A stretch of 64,000 nt of DNA from Paenibacillus kribbensis. GTDB taxonomy: Bacteria > Bacillota > Bacilli > Paenibacillales > Paenibacillaceae. This document shows, in pieces, positions 31,915-40,791 of this stretch. How positions within the stretch are numbered: the first letter of the stretch is position 1; each line of letters starts with the position of its first letter. The translations under genes and the position numbers were made by a program. The notes beneath the pieces were generated by a model. The model did not search any database. It was not told where the DNA came from and saw only the letters and a list, made by a program, of their open reading frames with translations. Location of the stretch: the NCBI RefSeq assembly GCF_002240415.1, contig NZ_CP020028.1, forward strand, positions 2,009,501-2,073,500, given 5' to 3'.

Positions 31915-32631
31915 TTACTTCTTTTGCAGTACGAAAGCGATAAAGTTCAGGTATTTCCCACCGCCAGCTTCCATTGTTTTGCGGTCATTGACCGCAATCT
32001 CATTTTCTTGGTTCAGCCATTCCACCCAAAGTTCCTCATTGCCCTCCATCTCGTATATGGAAATGATTTTTGTTTATTTACATTTATTTACAATTGCTGT
32101 CCAATAGTGAATATCTCGCAGATAGATAAGCTGTTCCGGTGTCCACGAGAGAAGCAATTCTTCCGGCAGATTATTATGGCAATCCTTTTTCATGCCGGGG
32201 ACACAGGCATAAATATAACCGCCGCTTTTGACGAAAGGCAGTAGCTTTGCATCCAAGTATTCCGGGTCGCGTCCCCAATAATTATAAGAATCTGTGCTGA
32301 CTACCTCATCGAAGAATTCTTTTTCAAATGGCAAATTGGTGGCGTCAGCCTTGACTGGTATAATCTGTTCGTGGGTTAGCCCCATCTCGTCAAAGAATTT
32401 GCGATTTTCCTCCGGGTCACTCCACAAATCGGCGGCGTAAACAGTGAAACCATAATCTTTGACAAGCATAACGCTTGTAAGCCCCTGCCCGCTGCCCAAG
32501 TCGCAAACGAGGCTTCCGGCGGGAATTTTATGCTTGATAAGCATTTCCTCCTGCAATTTTAAGGGGTTAGGTCCCATCATTTTTGCTTGTAATTTGGGTA
32601 AGTCGTATTTTTGGCTTTTAATATATTCCAT
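31915..32631 (-). pseudogene. SAM-dependent methyltransferase interrupted by an in-frame stop
   Basis: Residues 1-185 hold motif I as VCDLGSGQGLTSVMLVKDYGF and motif II as AADLWSDPEENRKF, typical of class I methyltransferases. A TAA at 32074-32076 ends the frame after NKCK. The same frame then continues with family-like sequence (TKIISIYEMEGNEELWVEWL ... AGGGKYLNFIAFVLQKK) to a TAA at 31915-31917. Total length (238 codons) fits the family. A single nonsense change is the simplest explanation. It lies 5 bases downstream of a TetR fragment on the same strand. Confidence 0.8.
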
Positions 32632-32636
32632 TGTGA

Positions 32637-33008
32637 TTACTCCTTATCTTTACTCATTTTCGCTATGTTTTTTTGCATAAAGCCCTCAATGTGCGCCGCA
32701 AAAAGATTCGCGGCTTCCTCTTTATCCGGGGATACGTCATAAATACTTAACAACAGGTAATATGGTGCATAAAACTCAAGTGCTAATTGCTTCGGATTAC
32801 TTTTGCTCAAAATACCTTGCTCTATCATCTCATGGAACAAATCCTCCATATAATCTACCGGCCCACCTGCAAGGCATTTTTGATATAGATCTGCTATATC
32901 AGGATTTCTGTATTGCTCCAATGTAATCATTTTGCGAAAATTGCAGCCAAATTCATCCTCTGTCCAAAAGCGGAATTGCGCCTTGATGAAAGCGTTTATT
33001 TTATCCAC
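32637..33008 (-). pseudogene. TetR-family regulator, C-terminal fragment
   Basis: The 123-aa frame matches the ligand-binding half of TetR regulators (QFRFWTEDEFGCNFRKMITLEQY, FAAHIEGFMQKNIAKMSKDKE). The N-terminal DNA-binding HTH is absent, and the upstream sequence does not encode it. With the damaged methyltransferase it forms a decayed regulator-enzyme pair. Confidence 0.7.
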
Positions 33009-33485
33009 AGAAGTATTGTGGTATGGTAATGGTGCTTTCTCGAATACTTCTTCTCAGTTTTGTGAAGAAATCAATTATTCTCTCTCTATAAAGAGCATTT
33101 GTGGCATTATAACTATTCAATGGATATTGTCTTTTGACATTCAAGTGTTTATTAAGATTTGGTTTGAAGATTGCAAAGTATAAAATCCAATCTTAAATAC
33201 ACAGGAGTATAATTGCAGAAAGGTAAATAATAGTATAGGTGCTATTCGCAGAACTCATTTATTTGCAACCATCTACGCTACGAGACCAGATGGCACAAAT
33301 CGACAACATCGATTTACAAAAACCAGGATCAGATCTTTCCAGAAATTAAAAATATGTATTGGAGCGGGAATAACTTAAATGTAGAGTACCAATGGAAGTA
33401 CAGTGGAACGAGGAAAACAGCTACTTTTTACAATTTGGCATCACCTATACAAAACCCGTAGTTTATCTTTCAAATTATATATACG
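33009..33485. other. AT-rich scar without genes
   Basis: About 480 bp of low-GC sequence with short frames only. It joins the TetR fragment and the NOS fragment and looks like rearranged debris. No repeat or insertion-sequence end is seen. Confidence 0.45.
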
Positions 33486-33674
33486 TGTTATAAGGAGCTG
33501 GGCCGTAGCCGCGATGAAGCGGTGGCCCGGCTTCTTGATATTCGTCATGATGTTGAGACCACAGGAACGTATGATCATACATATGATGAGCTGACGCATG
33601 GGGCACAGATGGCGTGGCGCAATAGCAATTGCTGTATCGGCCGATTGGTTTGGGACAAGCTCTTGTTTTTATAA
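33486..33674 (+). pseudogene. Nitric oxide synthase oxygenase fragment
   Basis: The frame CYKELGRSRDEAVARLLDIR followed by TGTYDHTYDELTHGAQMAWRNSNCCIGRLVW matches the N-terminal part of bacterial NOS, including the heme-ligand region normally written WRNSNRCIGR. It stops at 33672-33674, leaving about 60 of more than 350 residues, so it cannot be active. Confidence 0.8.
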
Positions 33675-33700
33675 GTTATAAGTATTAGACTGCACTCAAT

Positions 33701-33765
33701 AATAGAAACAACGGCAGCCAAGACCGAGAAAATAAAATCCTAGACTGCCGATGTTCTATTGAACT
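33701..33765. repeat. Imperfect inverted repeat downstream of the ABC-F gene
   Basis: AATAGAAACAACGGCAG and CTGCCGATGTTCTATT face each other. It could be a terminator of the ABC-F transcript or the remains of a small mobile repeat. Confidence 0.4.
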
Positions 33766-33867
33766 ATCGTGTCTCTTTAGTTCAATCTCTTCCCTTTTCA
33801 TAAAAGTTGTTGTGCAAAGCTTTCTGCCGTTGAAATCATGTCTTATTCCAAGTCACTTTGTAAAATT

Positions 33868-35355
33868 CTAATCCCCACCGAGTTCAATCGTTTTCGTGGC
33901 GACACGGTCATGAAATTCCCGATCATGCTCCACGAATACAATGGTCGGCGTGTACTCAAGCAGCAGCTCCTCAATTTGCATCCGGGAAATCACGTCGACA
34001 AAGTTGAGCGGTTCGTCCCAAATATGCAGATGAGCCTCCTCACATAGACTTCTCGCGATCAGAACCTTCTTCTTCTGCCCGCCGCTAAACGCCGATATAT
34101 CCTTCTCAAACTGGATGCGGGCGAAATCTAGCTTACGCAATACAGCCTTAAATAAGCTTTCGTCAATTCTGTGCTCTGCTGCATAATCGGAAAGCGTTCC
34201 TCGCAGATGAGAAGTATTCTGGGATACATAGGAAACGCGAAGCTGCGGCTCCCGCTGAAACGTACCTGTATACTGTAGCGCCTCAGCGTTGAGGAGGCGG
34301 AGCAAGCTAGACTTACCTGAACCATTTGGACCTGAAATTGCAATCCGATCTCCTGCTTCGATCGTCAGACAAACGTTCTTGCAAACCGCTCTTTCCCCGT
34401 AGTAAACCGTGACGTGATCCAGCATCGCCAGTTCCGATTTGGAATACACGAGCTGAGAGATCGCAAGGCTTTCTGACTGTTCGATATTTCGGAGCAGTTT
34501 CGATTTTTCCTCTAAAGCGGCGTGTTGCCGCTGTTCGATGGATTTCGAGCGTTTCATCATTTTTGCTGCCTTATGCCCGACGTAACCCTTGTCAAGCTTG
34601 GAGCCGGAATTTCGTGTGCCGTTTTTCGATTTTTCGGTCTCGAAAGACCAGCTGCTAGTACGTTTAGCAGAAGCTGATAAACGCTGTATGTCTTTGTACA
34701 GCTTTTCGTTTTGTGCCATTTCGAACGTATCCTGGCGAGTTTTGTTCGTCCACCAGCTGGAGAAGTTGCCTTTTTGGATTACGATATTCGTTTTGTTGAT
34801 CGATAGAATATGATCCACGCAGCGGTCGAGAAAAGCCCGGTCGTGTGAAACAAGAATAAAACCGCGCTTCGTATTCAAATAATCGGCGACAAGCTTGCGT
34901 GCGTGCAAGTCGAGATGATTGGTCGGCTCGTCGATGAGCAGAAATCGATTGTCTTGGATGAATAGCACGGCCAGCAATACCTTCGTCTGTTCTCCTTGGG
35001 ACAGCGATTCGAATGGCCTGTACAACACGTCTTCTGAAACCTTAAGCAGGTTCAGTTCGCGCATCAACTTCCAGCTCTCATAGCTTGGCACGATCTCTTC
35101 GACGACGTCTAAGGTCAAATACTCCGGGTGTTCAACGGGAAACGGAAAATAATCAAAGGCGACTGATGTGGAGATCGTACCGCTGTATTCGTACTTCCCC
35201 TGCAGCAGGTTTAAGAACGTCGTTTTCCCCCGACCGTTTCGCCCCGTAAAGCCCAACTTCCAGTCTGTATCAATTTGAAAATGAACATTTTCGAATATAG
35301 GGTCATAGCTGCCTGGATAGGCAAAAGTAAGATTGGTTACCTGAATGGCGGGCAT
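33868..35355 (-). CDS. ABC-F ribosome-protection ATPase (Lsa/Vga/VmlR-like)
   Basis: The 495-aa protein has two ATPase domains with no membrane part. Domain 1 has Walker A GRNGRGKTT, signature LSQGEQTK and Walker B LLIDEPTNHLD. Domain 2 has Walker A GPNGSGKSS, signature FSGGQKKK and IWDEPLNFVD. A charged interdomain linker (about 230-300) is the arm that reaches the peptidyl-transferase centre. Such proteins dislodge lincosamides, streptogramins A or pleuromutilins. The start at ATG 35355 has AAAGG 9 bases upstream, and the upstream leader has an attenuator. Confidence 0.88.
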   Translation of the reverse strand: MPAIQVTNLTFAYPGSYDPIFENVHFQIDTDWKLGFTGRNGRGKTTFLNLLQGKYEYSGTISTSVAFDYFPFPVEHPEYLTLDVVEEIVPSYESWKLMRELNLLKVSEDVLYRPFESLSQGEQTKVLLAVLFIQDNRFLLIDEPTNHLDLHARKLVADYLNTKRGFILVSHDRAFLDRCVDHILSINKTNIVIQKGNFSSWWTNKTRQDTFEMAQNEKLYKDIQRLSASAKRTSSWSFETEKSKNGTRNSGSKLDKGYVGHKAAKMMKRSKSIEQRQHAALEEKSKLLRNIEQSESLAISQLVYSKSELAMLDHVTVYYGERAVCKNVCLTIEAGDRIAISGPNGSGKSSLLRLLNAEALQYTGTFQREPQLRVSYVSQNTSHLRGTLSDYAAEHRIDESLFKAVLRKLDFARIQFEKDISAFSGGQKKKVLIARSLCEEAHLHIWDEPLNFVDVISRMQIEELLLEYTPTIVFVEHDREFHDRVATKTIELGGD

Positions 35356-35386
35356 GGCAATCATCCTTTCGTTTGGAAATAAAAAA

Positions 35387-35419
35387 AGAGCCGCAAGAAA
35401 GGTGCTATCTTGCGGCTCT
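35387..35419 (-). terminator. Attenuator terminator in front of the ABC-F gene
   Basis: Read on the minus strand, AGAGCCGCAAGA and TCTTGCGGCTCT form a perfect 12-bp stem followed by seven T. It lies between the promoter side and the ABC-F start, so it would stop transcription by default. Confidence 0.85.
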
Positions 35420-35608
35420 AATCCATACGAGGAAATACGGCCCCATTCCAAGGGGCCGTATGACTGTCCGGAGAGGGAGCGCAAACGAAACGCAGACCTT
35501 TCTTGCAGAGATGAAATAAAACGACCACAGCCGATCGCTGAGTCCGTTCTTTTCGTGATCTCGAGGCAAGAAAAGTTCTACATGTATCCGTTCAACTCCC
35601 ATCATCAA
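35405..35608 (-). CDS. Possible leader open reading frame of the ABC-F gene
   Basis: A 67-aa frame (MMGVERIHVELFLPRDHEKN...) spans regions 0 and 1 and runs into the terminator. It lacks a strong ribosome site. A start-stop ATGTAG inside the same leader, behind GGGAG, is an alternative stalling site. Confidence 0.4.
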   Translation of the reverse strand: MMMGVERIHVELFLPRDHEKNGLSDRLWSFYFISARKVCVSFALPLRTVIRPLGMGPYFLVWIRAAR

Positions 35609-35864
35609 ATTACATTCAGTTTATCATAATAGTAAATTAACTACAACCTGCGTAGTCCCGTTTAGGCTGAAGCCTCGCGTAGGTCGACATGCTCCTTAGA
35701 TTGATTACTGTTATTCAACTATCTTGCTCGTTCGTATTAGGTTAATAACATATGGGGTTTTAAAATTCGTAGCGTTATAGCAGCAGAACCAATTTAAGAT
35801 ACGAGCATGAAAGCCTCTGATAATTCAGAGGCTTATTTTGTGTGTTTAGGAGGTGATGAAACCC

Positions 35865-36083
35865 ATGGCAAAGATAAAATCTACATTGGATATTCAATTG
35901 GATTTGACCAGACCGGTTGAAGAAATGACTGAGGTTATTTCTGCTGTAATTGCTTTGCAGCCACATAAGCGTAAGGAGATTCTTAACGCGCTGGATACGG
36001 CGGTGGGAAATGTATTAGCAGAGATACAGGTCCAAAAAGAAAATCAGAAAACAAACGATGATAGCTCAGGAAAAGTTTCCTGA
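35865..36083 (+). CDS. Small phage-type protein upstream of holin
   Basis: The 72-aa acidic helical protein starts at ATG 35865 behind AGGAGGTGATG. Proteins of this size commonly precede the holin in Paenibacillus phages, and this one ends 8 bases before it. It is part of the old prophage lysis cassette. Function unknown. Confidence 0.6.
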   Translation: MAKIKSTLDIQLDLTRPVEEMTEVISAVIALQPHKRKEILNALDTAVGNVLAEIQVQKENQKTNDDSSGKVS

Positions 36084-36091
36084 ACAGAGAG

Positions 36092-36937
36092 ATGGGGGAA
36101 AAAAGGTTGGATAAGTGGGAGAATTTTAAGTTCAGCACAGCTTTAGGAAGTAGTGCAGTGACGTATCTTTATGGTGGGGAGTCGGGAGTATTGGGGGTGT
36201 TGCTGGCACTGGTCATATTTGATTGTGTGACCGGACTATTGGCAGCGGGAGCAGAAGGGAAGAAAGGAACGGGAACAGGCTTAAAAAGTAAAATTGGTCT
36301 TATTGGTATTTCTCGTAAGGCTTTTATTTTTGCAATGGTAGCCGTAACGCATCTGGTGGATGGGGTGTTGGGAGACTCGCATCTTTTCCGGGACGCGGCG
36401 GCTTATTTTTATATGGCAAACAAGCTGCTTTCGATTGTTGAAAACGGCGGTAGGCTTGGTGCGCCAGTCCCGTCGATCATTCGGCAGGCTGTGGAAATTT
36501 TAAAGAGTAAAAGCGGAGAAAAGGAAGGTGACTGGGAAAATGCAGACAAGGAAAAAGGTAACGCGCAGGGGATCGACGTATCTCACTATCAGGGCAATAT
36601 TGATTGGAAGGCGGTAAAGGCAGAGGGTATCTCTTTCGCTTTCATCAAGGCAAGTCAAGGACAACGATACGTCGATCCGACATTTACCACGAATGCAAAA
36701 GGGGCCAGAGCAGTTGGGGTATTACTAGGCGCGTACCACTTTTTAGATGCAACCAGTGTTGACGCAGCCAAAGCGGAAGCGCGGCATTTTGCCGAGGTGT
36801 TGGAACAGGTTGGCGGAGCGAAAGGGCTTGACCTTCCAGCGGTGATGGATTATGAAAACAATCCTGGCAATCTATCCAAAACGGTTGATCGTTTTGAATT
36901 TAGAGTAGATGTGAAAAAGAATCCTGCCTGCGAATAA
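36092..36937 (+). pseudogene. Holin fused to a truncated GH25 endolysin (prophage remnant)
   Basis: Residues 1-145 form a toxin-secretion/lysis-type holin with three membrane segments (GGESGVLGVLLALVIFDCVTG, KAFIFAMVAVTHLVDGV). Residues 155-265 are a GH25 lysozyme domain (AQGIDVSHYQGNIDWKAV, AFIKASQGQRYVDP, VMDYENNP) that breaks off after NLSK into unrelated sequence. A natural endolysin start (ATG CAG ACA AGG) lies in another frame at 36540. One extra A in the AAAAA run at 36552 would restore a separate holin stop and endolysin frame, so the fusion most likely arose by deletion of one A. Confidence 0.75.
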
Positions 36938-37041
36938 CTAGTAGAATCTTTTTTAGCAGGACAAGCTTCCCCTTACTTCGACAAACTTAGAATAGTATAT
37001 TGATAATGTAATTATTACAATATTCTAGGAGGTAACACTGT

Positions 37042-37425
37042 ATGAAGAAGTTTAAACCGATATTATTAGTAATGATCGCTGCCTTTTTGATGTTTACATC
37101 AAGCGCTTTCGCATCAACCCGTTATGTCGATATAACTAAACATGAAAATGAAAATCATGTACAAAGTGAAAAATTGTATACAGAAGGTGAACAAGTATCA
37201 TTTGATCCATATATGATGGCTGCTGGAAATGCTAATGTCTATGTATTGTTTGAAGATGCAAAGACTGAGGATACAATATTAATGAGCCAACTGGTTTTCA
37301 GACCTGAAATGAAAGGGCTGAATCTACTAACTTATCACCGAAATCCTAACCCAGGCTATTACTACGTTGAAATTAATGGGGATTATAACGCTTTTATCAC
37401 AGCTAGACTAAAAAAAGTAAAGTGA
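37042..37425 (+). CDS. Secreted hypothetical protein
   Basis: The 127-aa protein has a clear signal peptide (KKFKPILLVMIAAFLMFTSS AFA, cleavage near residue 25; split here for length) and a beta-rich mature part of about 100 residues. AGGAGGT precedes the ATG. It is preceded by prophage debris and could be phage cargo or a chromosomal gene. No family recognised. Confidence 0.6.
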   Translation: MKKFKPILLVMIAAFLMFTSSAFASTRYVDITKHENENHVQSEKLYTEGEQVSFDPYMMAAGNANVYVLFEDAKTEDTILMSQLVFRPEMKGLNLLTYHRNPNPGYYYVEINGDYNAFITARLKKVK

Positions 37426-37481
37426 TAAATCTGTAAGGAAAGTATTCTCTCCTTTTTTCGGAGGAGAGAAAGAAGAGAAGA

Positions 37482-37524
37482 TCGCATGGCTCTTATGAAG
37501 TAATGAGAGCTATGCGATTTTTTT
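37482..37524 (+). terminator. Terminator after the secreted protein
   Basis: TCGCATGGCTCT pairs with AGAGCTATGCGA, followed by TTTTTTTATTT. Confidence 0.75.
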
Positions 37525-37526
37525 AT

Positions 37527-37730
37527 TTAAAATGTCAGAACCTCGCTCATGGTTTGCGCTGAAGATACCTTGGAACTGTATTCCAAGTGAGAATAGGTGT
37601 TAGCTGTTCTGGAATAATTACTGCGTCCCAACCATTCTTGAATTTCTTTCATGCTGATTCTATTGGCAATTTTTTCTTTCGATATAAGGATGCTGCGTGC
37701 TAGGTGTGTGTACTCTCTTAAATGTAACAA
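37527..37730 (-). pseudogene. Integrase C-terminal fragment
   Basis: The frame contains IQEWLGRSNYSRTANTYSHLE, the last box of a tyrosine recombinase with its nucleophile tyrosine, followed by YSSKVSSAQTM. The catalytic Arg and the RHxxR box are missing. Together with the terminase and lysis remnants it marks the other end of an old prophage. Confidence 0.7.
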
Positions 37731-37778
37731 AAGGAAAGGCTGCTCGAATGAGCAGCCTTTCGCCTTAACCTATTTTTT

Positions 37779-38060
37779 CTATCTACCCCACACCATATTC
37801 CACATCCGTCTGCGGTGGTAAGGGTTCTGGGGATCTACGCCGCAGCCCATCAGCCATTGTGCCGCATTTTCTCTTTCAACTGGTGATACCGGTACACCCA
37901 TACATTCGGAGAGGCGATCAATCATACTGCAGCAGCCATGGTAGCATTTTAAATCCTCATATTTCTGGGCACGTAAAATGCCGCACACTTTGTGAAAACA
38001 TCGTGGGTCCATCATTCTACGGCGGAATGTTCCCATTAAACGGGGATCAAGTTGGGACAT
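37779..38060 (-). CDS. Cys-rich small hypothetical protein, possibly spore-related
   Basis: The 93-aa basic protein (QLDPRLMGTFRRRMMDPR, CYHGCCSMIDRL) has six cysteines and ends YHRRRMWNMVWGR. It has a good ribosome site (GGAGACAA). The composition is typical of coat-type proteins, but no family is recognised. Confidence 0.55.
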   Translation of the reverse strand: MSQLDPRLMGTFRRRMMDPRCFHKVCGILRAQKYEDLKCYHGCCSMIDRLSECMGVPVSPVERENAAQWLMGCGVDPQNPYHRRRMWNMVWGR

Positions 38061-38218
38061 GCTTGTTGTCTCCTTTCACATATGTTCCATTCTTGTCTGT
38101 AGCCGGAGTTATAGGTTAAAAACTACTTTTTATCATCTTGAAGACGAGTTAGTATAGCATATGCGGATCGAATAGAAAGTACAGGGTGTATACCTGCAAT
38201 CCAGGAAAATGGGGCATT

Positions 38219-40069
38219 TTAGCAGTCTTTATATTTCTGTTCATAGTGACTAAGCGTGAGTAGCGGCCAGATCCGCGGATAACTGTGATACTGGATATAG
38301 AAATGCCCCGGAAGACCCGCTCCGGTCGGATATGTTACTCGCTTGCTACCTTCCTCTCGATTCCAGTCGATCAGCAGGGAGGTGGCTTCTTTGATTTCCT
38401 TCACAGGTGTATCATGAACCGCAATCAGCAGATCCAGCGCCCATGCGGTGTGAACGACCGTGGAGTAAGGAGCTGCAATGTAAGTTTTCGCTACATCACT
38501 CTTGCAGGACTCCCCCCAGCCACCATCCGGCTGTCTCATGCGGAGCAGCCAGTCTGCTGCTTGTTGAATCGCGGGATGCTCTGCTGATAAACCTACCGCT
38601 CTTAGTCCTGTTACGGCAGCCCATGTCCCATATAGATACGATACTCCCCAGCGGCCATACCAGGATCCATCCCGCTGCTGCCGCTTCAGCAGCCAACGCA
38701 CTCCCGCCTGTACCCGCGGATGATTCGTTGTCAGCTTCACATGACTCCCCAGAAACTCCAAAGTCCTCCCCGTCACATCCGCTGCTGAAGGATCAAACGC
38801 CGTATCTTCGAAGTTCTCTACTGCAAACAGACGAGTCATGAAGGAAGTGCTGTTCCGCTCAAAAGCGGCCCAGCCACCGTCATCATTTTGCCTGCGGAAT
38901 AAGTACTGTACTCCTTTTCTCCATGACTCAAGACTGTCTGCGTGATAAGACGTGTACCGCGTCAGCGCCCGCAGCACCGCCTGCGTATCATCCACATCGG
39001 GGTTCGCCTTGTTGCTTTCGGAGAATCCCCAGCCGCCTGTCATGTGCAGCAGAGAGCCTTCTGCCTGCGCCTTCTTCTCTGTATGCTGAAGCGACAGCAA
39101 AAACGCTGCTGCCCGCTGCACGGTATCATCCTCTGCTGAAAGCCCGGCCTCCTGCAGCGTGTAGGAAGCAAGCGCCGTATCCCATACGGTGGAAGGAGAG
39201 TTCTGAATATGCATCCCCCCGTCATCCGTCTTCGTTACAAAAGAGAGCAGCCCCTTCATCGCACGGGAGATTACAGGCGAGTCCGGCTGATAGCCGATCG
39301 CCAGCAGCGCATAGATCATAAAAAAAGTGGCACTTGCATAGCTGTGTAGCGTCCCGTCCTCTTCAATATGCTCGAGTATAAAACTCTCGGCCTTTTGGAT
39401 GGAACGGTTTGACCTTTTTCCTTTCGCGGACCGTCTGCGGCCGTGGCTCTGATGATGGAGCTTATTGTACTTCGGCGTCGTGTAGAGATGGGAGATGTCT
39501 GCACCAGAAGGATGCGGTAGAGTGAATTTGAGGTGCCCCAGAATGAGAATTGGGGCGAAATGAGTCCTGACGTACGAGCTCCAGCGGTAAAAGCTAAATG
39601 GAATCCATTTCGGGAGATGGATCAAAAATAGAGGCATCGGATAATACGCAGGCCACGGATACAGGTCGTTCAAGGCCAGCATAAACTTAGTAGAGACATG
39701 TGCCTTCTCGACTCCGCCGCTGCGGAGAATATAATCCTTGGCCCGTTTCATCGGCGGTGCATCCCGCTCCAGATAACCAGATAACAACAGCGCGGTATAC
39801 GCCTCTATTGTGGAGGATAGGTGGCCATCATCGTCGTCGTACTGTTTCCATTCGCCTCCATCCGCCTGTTTATGCACCAAGCGCTGGGCCAACCGCGAAA
39901 GGAGTTCTTGTTCTTCAGGATACAGGGAGCTGATGAGAATCATCATACTGGCATCCGTCATCGGTCCTGTTTCAAAATCATATCTCCATGACCCATCTTC
40001 CTGCTGTTCCGACTGAATCCGGGTCATATAACGGTTGATCTCGGCTTGTACTTTCTCCAGCAATTCCAT
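38219..40069 (-). CDS. Squalene-hopene/sporulenol-type terpene cyclase
   Basis: The 616-aa protein has the protonating DxDD motif as NPDVDDTQAVLRAL, and QW-type repeats such as QQRDGSWYGRWG, RQPDGGWGE and RQNDDGGWAAF. The double alpha-barrel layout and length match the SHC/SqhC family. In Bacillus, SqhC cyclises tetraprenyl-beta-curcumene to sporulenol in spores; in other bacteria the enzyme makes hopene from squalene. No squalene synthase is adjacent, so the product is open. The start at ATG 40069 has GGGGGTGA upstream; 40117 does not. Confidence 0.85.
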   Translation of the reverse strand: MELLEKVQAEINRYMTRIQSEQQEDGSWRYDFETGPMTDASMMILISSLYPEEQELLSRLAQRLVHKQADGGEWKQYDDDDGHLSSTIEAYTALLLSGYLERDAPPMKRAKDYILRSGGVEKAHVSTKFMLALNDLYPWPAYYPMPLFLIHLPKWIPFSFYRWSSYVRTHFAPILILGHLKFTLPHPSGADISHLYTTPKYNKLHHQSHGRRRSAKGKRSNRSIQKAESFILEHIEEDGTLHSYASATFFMIYALLAIGYQPDSPVISRAMKGLLSFVTKTDDGGMHIQNSPSTVWDTALASYTLQEAGLSAEDDTVQRAAAFLLSLQHTEKKAQAEGSLLHMTGGWGFSESNKANPDVDDTQAVLRALTRYTSYHADSLESWRKGVQYLFRRQNDDGGWAAFERNSTSFMTRLFAVENFEDTAFDPSAADVTGRTLEFLGSHVKLTTNHPRVQAGVRWLLKRQQRDGSWYGRWGVSYLYGTWAAVTGLRAVGLSAEHPAIQQAADWLLRMRQPDGGWGESCKSDVAKTYIAAPYSTVVHTAWALDLLIAVHDTPVKEIKEATSLLIDWNREEGSKRVTYPTGAGLPGHFYIQYHSYPRIWPLLTLSHYEQKYKDC

Positions 40070-40791
40070 AAACTTTTCACCCCCTACCTTGGTTTGCTGT
40101 ATAAGGAAAAACAGCATTGTTGTCCGTGATGCTCTTATCGTATGTAGGGGATTCGTTATTGGTGGAGGTGTGTACCTAAAGAACTGTTTAAATTAAAAGG
40201 GAAAGTTCGATGCATAAGAAGGATATAGGGCTTGGGATGGGCTATGTGACGCATGAATAACCGTTAATCAGGACTAGCTTGCCACTACATTATCTAAAGG
40301 ATGGTATGGTGTGAAAATTCTGATGCTGCCCGGCCATAACAGGCCTATGTTTTACCGTCGCCTTTACAAGAAACTTTCTGATCTTTACGCCCACTATCTC
40401 GGAAGCTTCAGCGTCATCGGGGCGGTGTTTGTTATTTTGTGTATTAGGAAGACATCATGGAGAACTATTACGAAGCTTGGTCTTAGTAAATTTCGGTATG
40501 TTGAGAGAGTTGTTTTATGTATAATTGATTTAGGCAGACGAGAGACCGGGTGGTAATTACATCACATCCTTTCAACATTTTAATTTAATTTTAAGTGGTC
40601 TTTCATCAATTGTTGCGTTAATTTTAACGGTGCGACCCTTTTGCAAAGGGTATAATTTTCTTTAAAACGGTACATCTTTTTTATAAACGGTACGATGCCT
40701 GTTCCCCCATAGAATACAGAAAATGGGAGTATAGGTGTTTTTTATTTTCCTATTTTAGGGTTCAGTATACGTTTAACTGGAGGTATTTTTT
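40070..40791. other. 720-bp intergenic region with AraC-side repeats
   Basis: An 81-codon frame at 40311-40556 lacks support and is not called. AACGGT-type repeats start at 40626, 40666 and 40686 (40 and 20 bases apart) ahead of the AraC gene; they look like operator sites. Confidence 0.45.

Larger units (their letters stand above)
35387..35608 (-). promoter_or_regulatory. Antibiotic-responsive attenuation leader of the ABC-F gene
   Basis: Three mutually exclusive pairings are visible on the minus strand. Region 0 (TTTTCTTGC, 35566-35574) can pair with region 1 (GCAAGAAAGGT, 35496-35506). Region 1 can instead pair over 11 bases with ACCTTTCTTGC in the 3' arm of the terminator (35393-35403). 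A separate hairpin, ATACGGCCCC/GGGGCCGTAT, lies between at about 35434-35463. A ribosome held in the leader over region 0 would free region 1 and open the terminator. Confidence 0.7.

Noticed and set aside
32932..33183. 83-codon plus-strand frame over the TetR fragment
   Set aside because: Antisense shadow and AT-rich debris with no ribosome site.
40311..40556. 81-codon open frame upstream of the AraC gene
   Set aside because: No ribosome site, mixed composition and no recognisable protein features; treated as intergenic.
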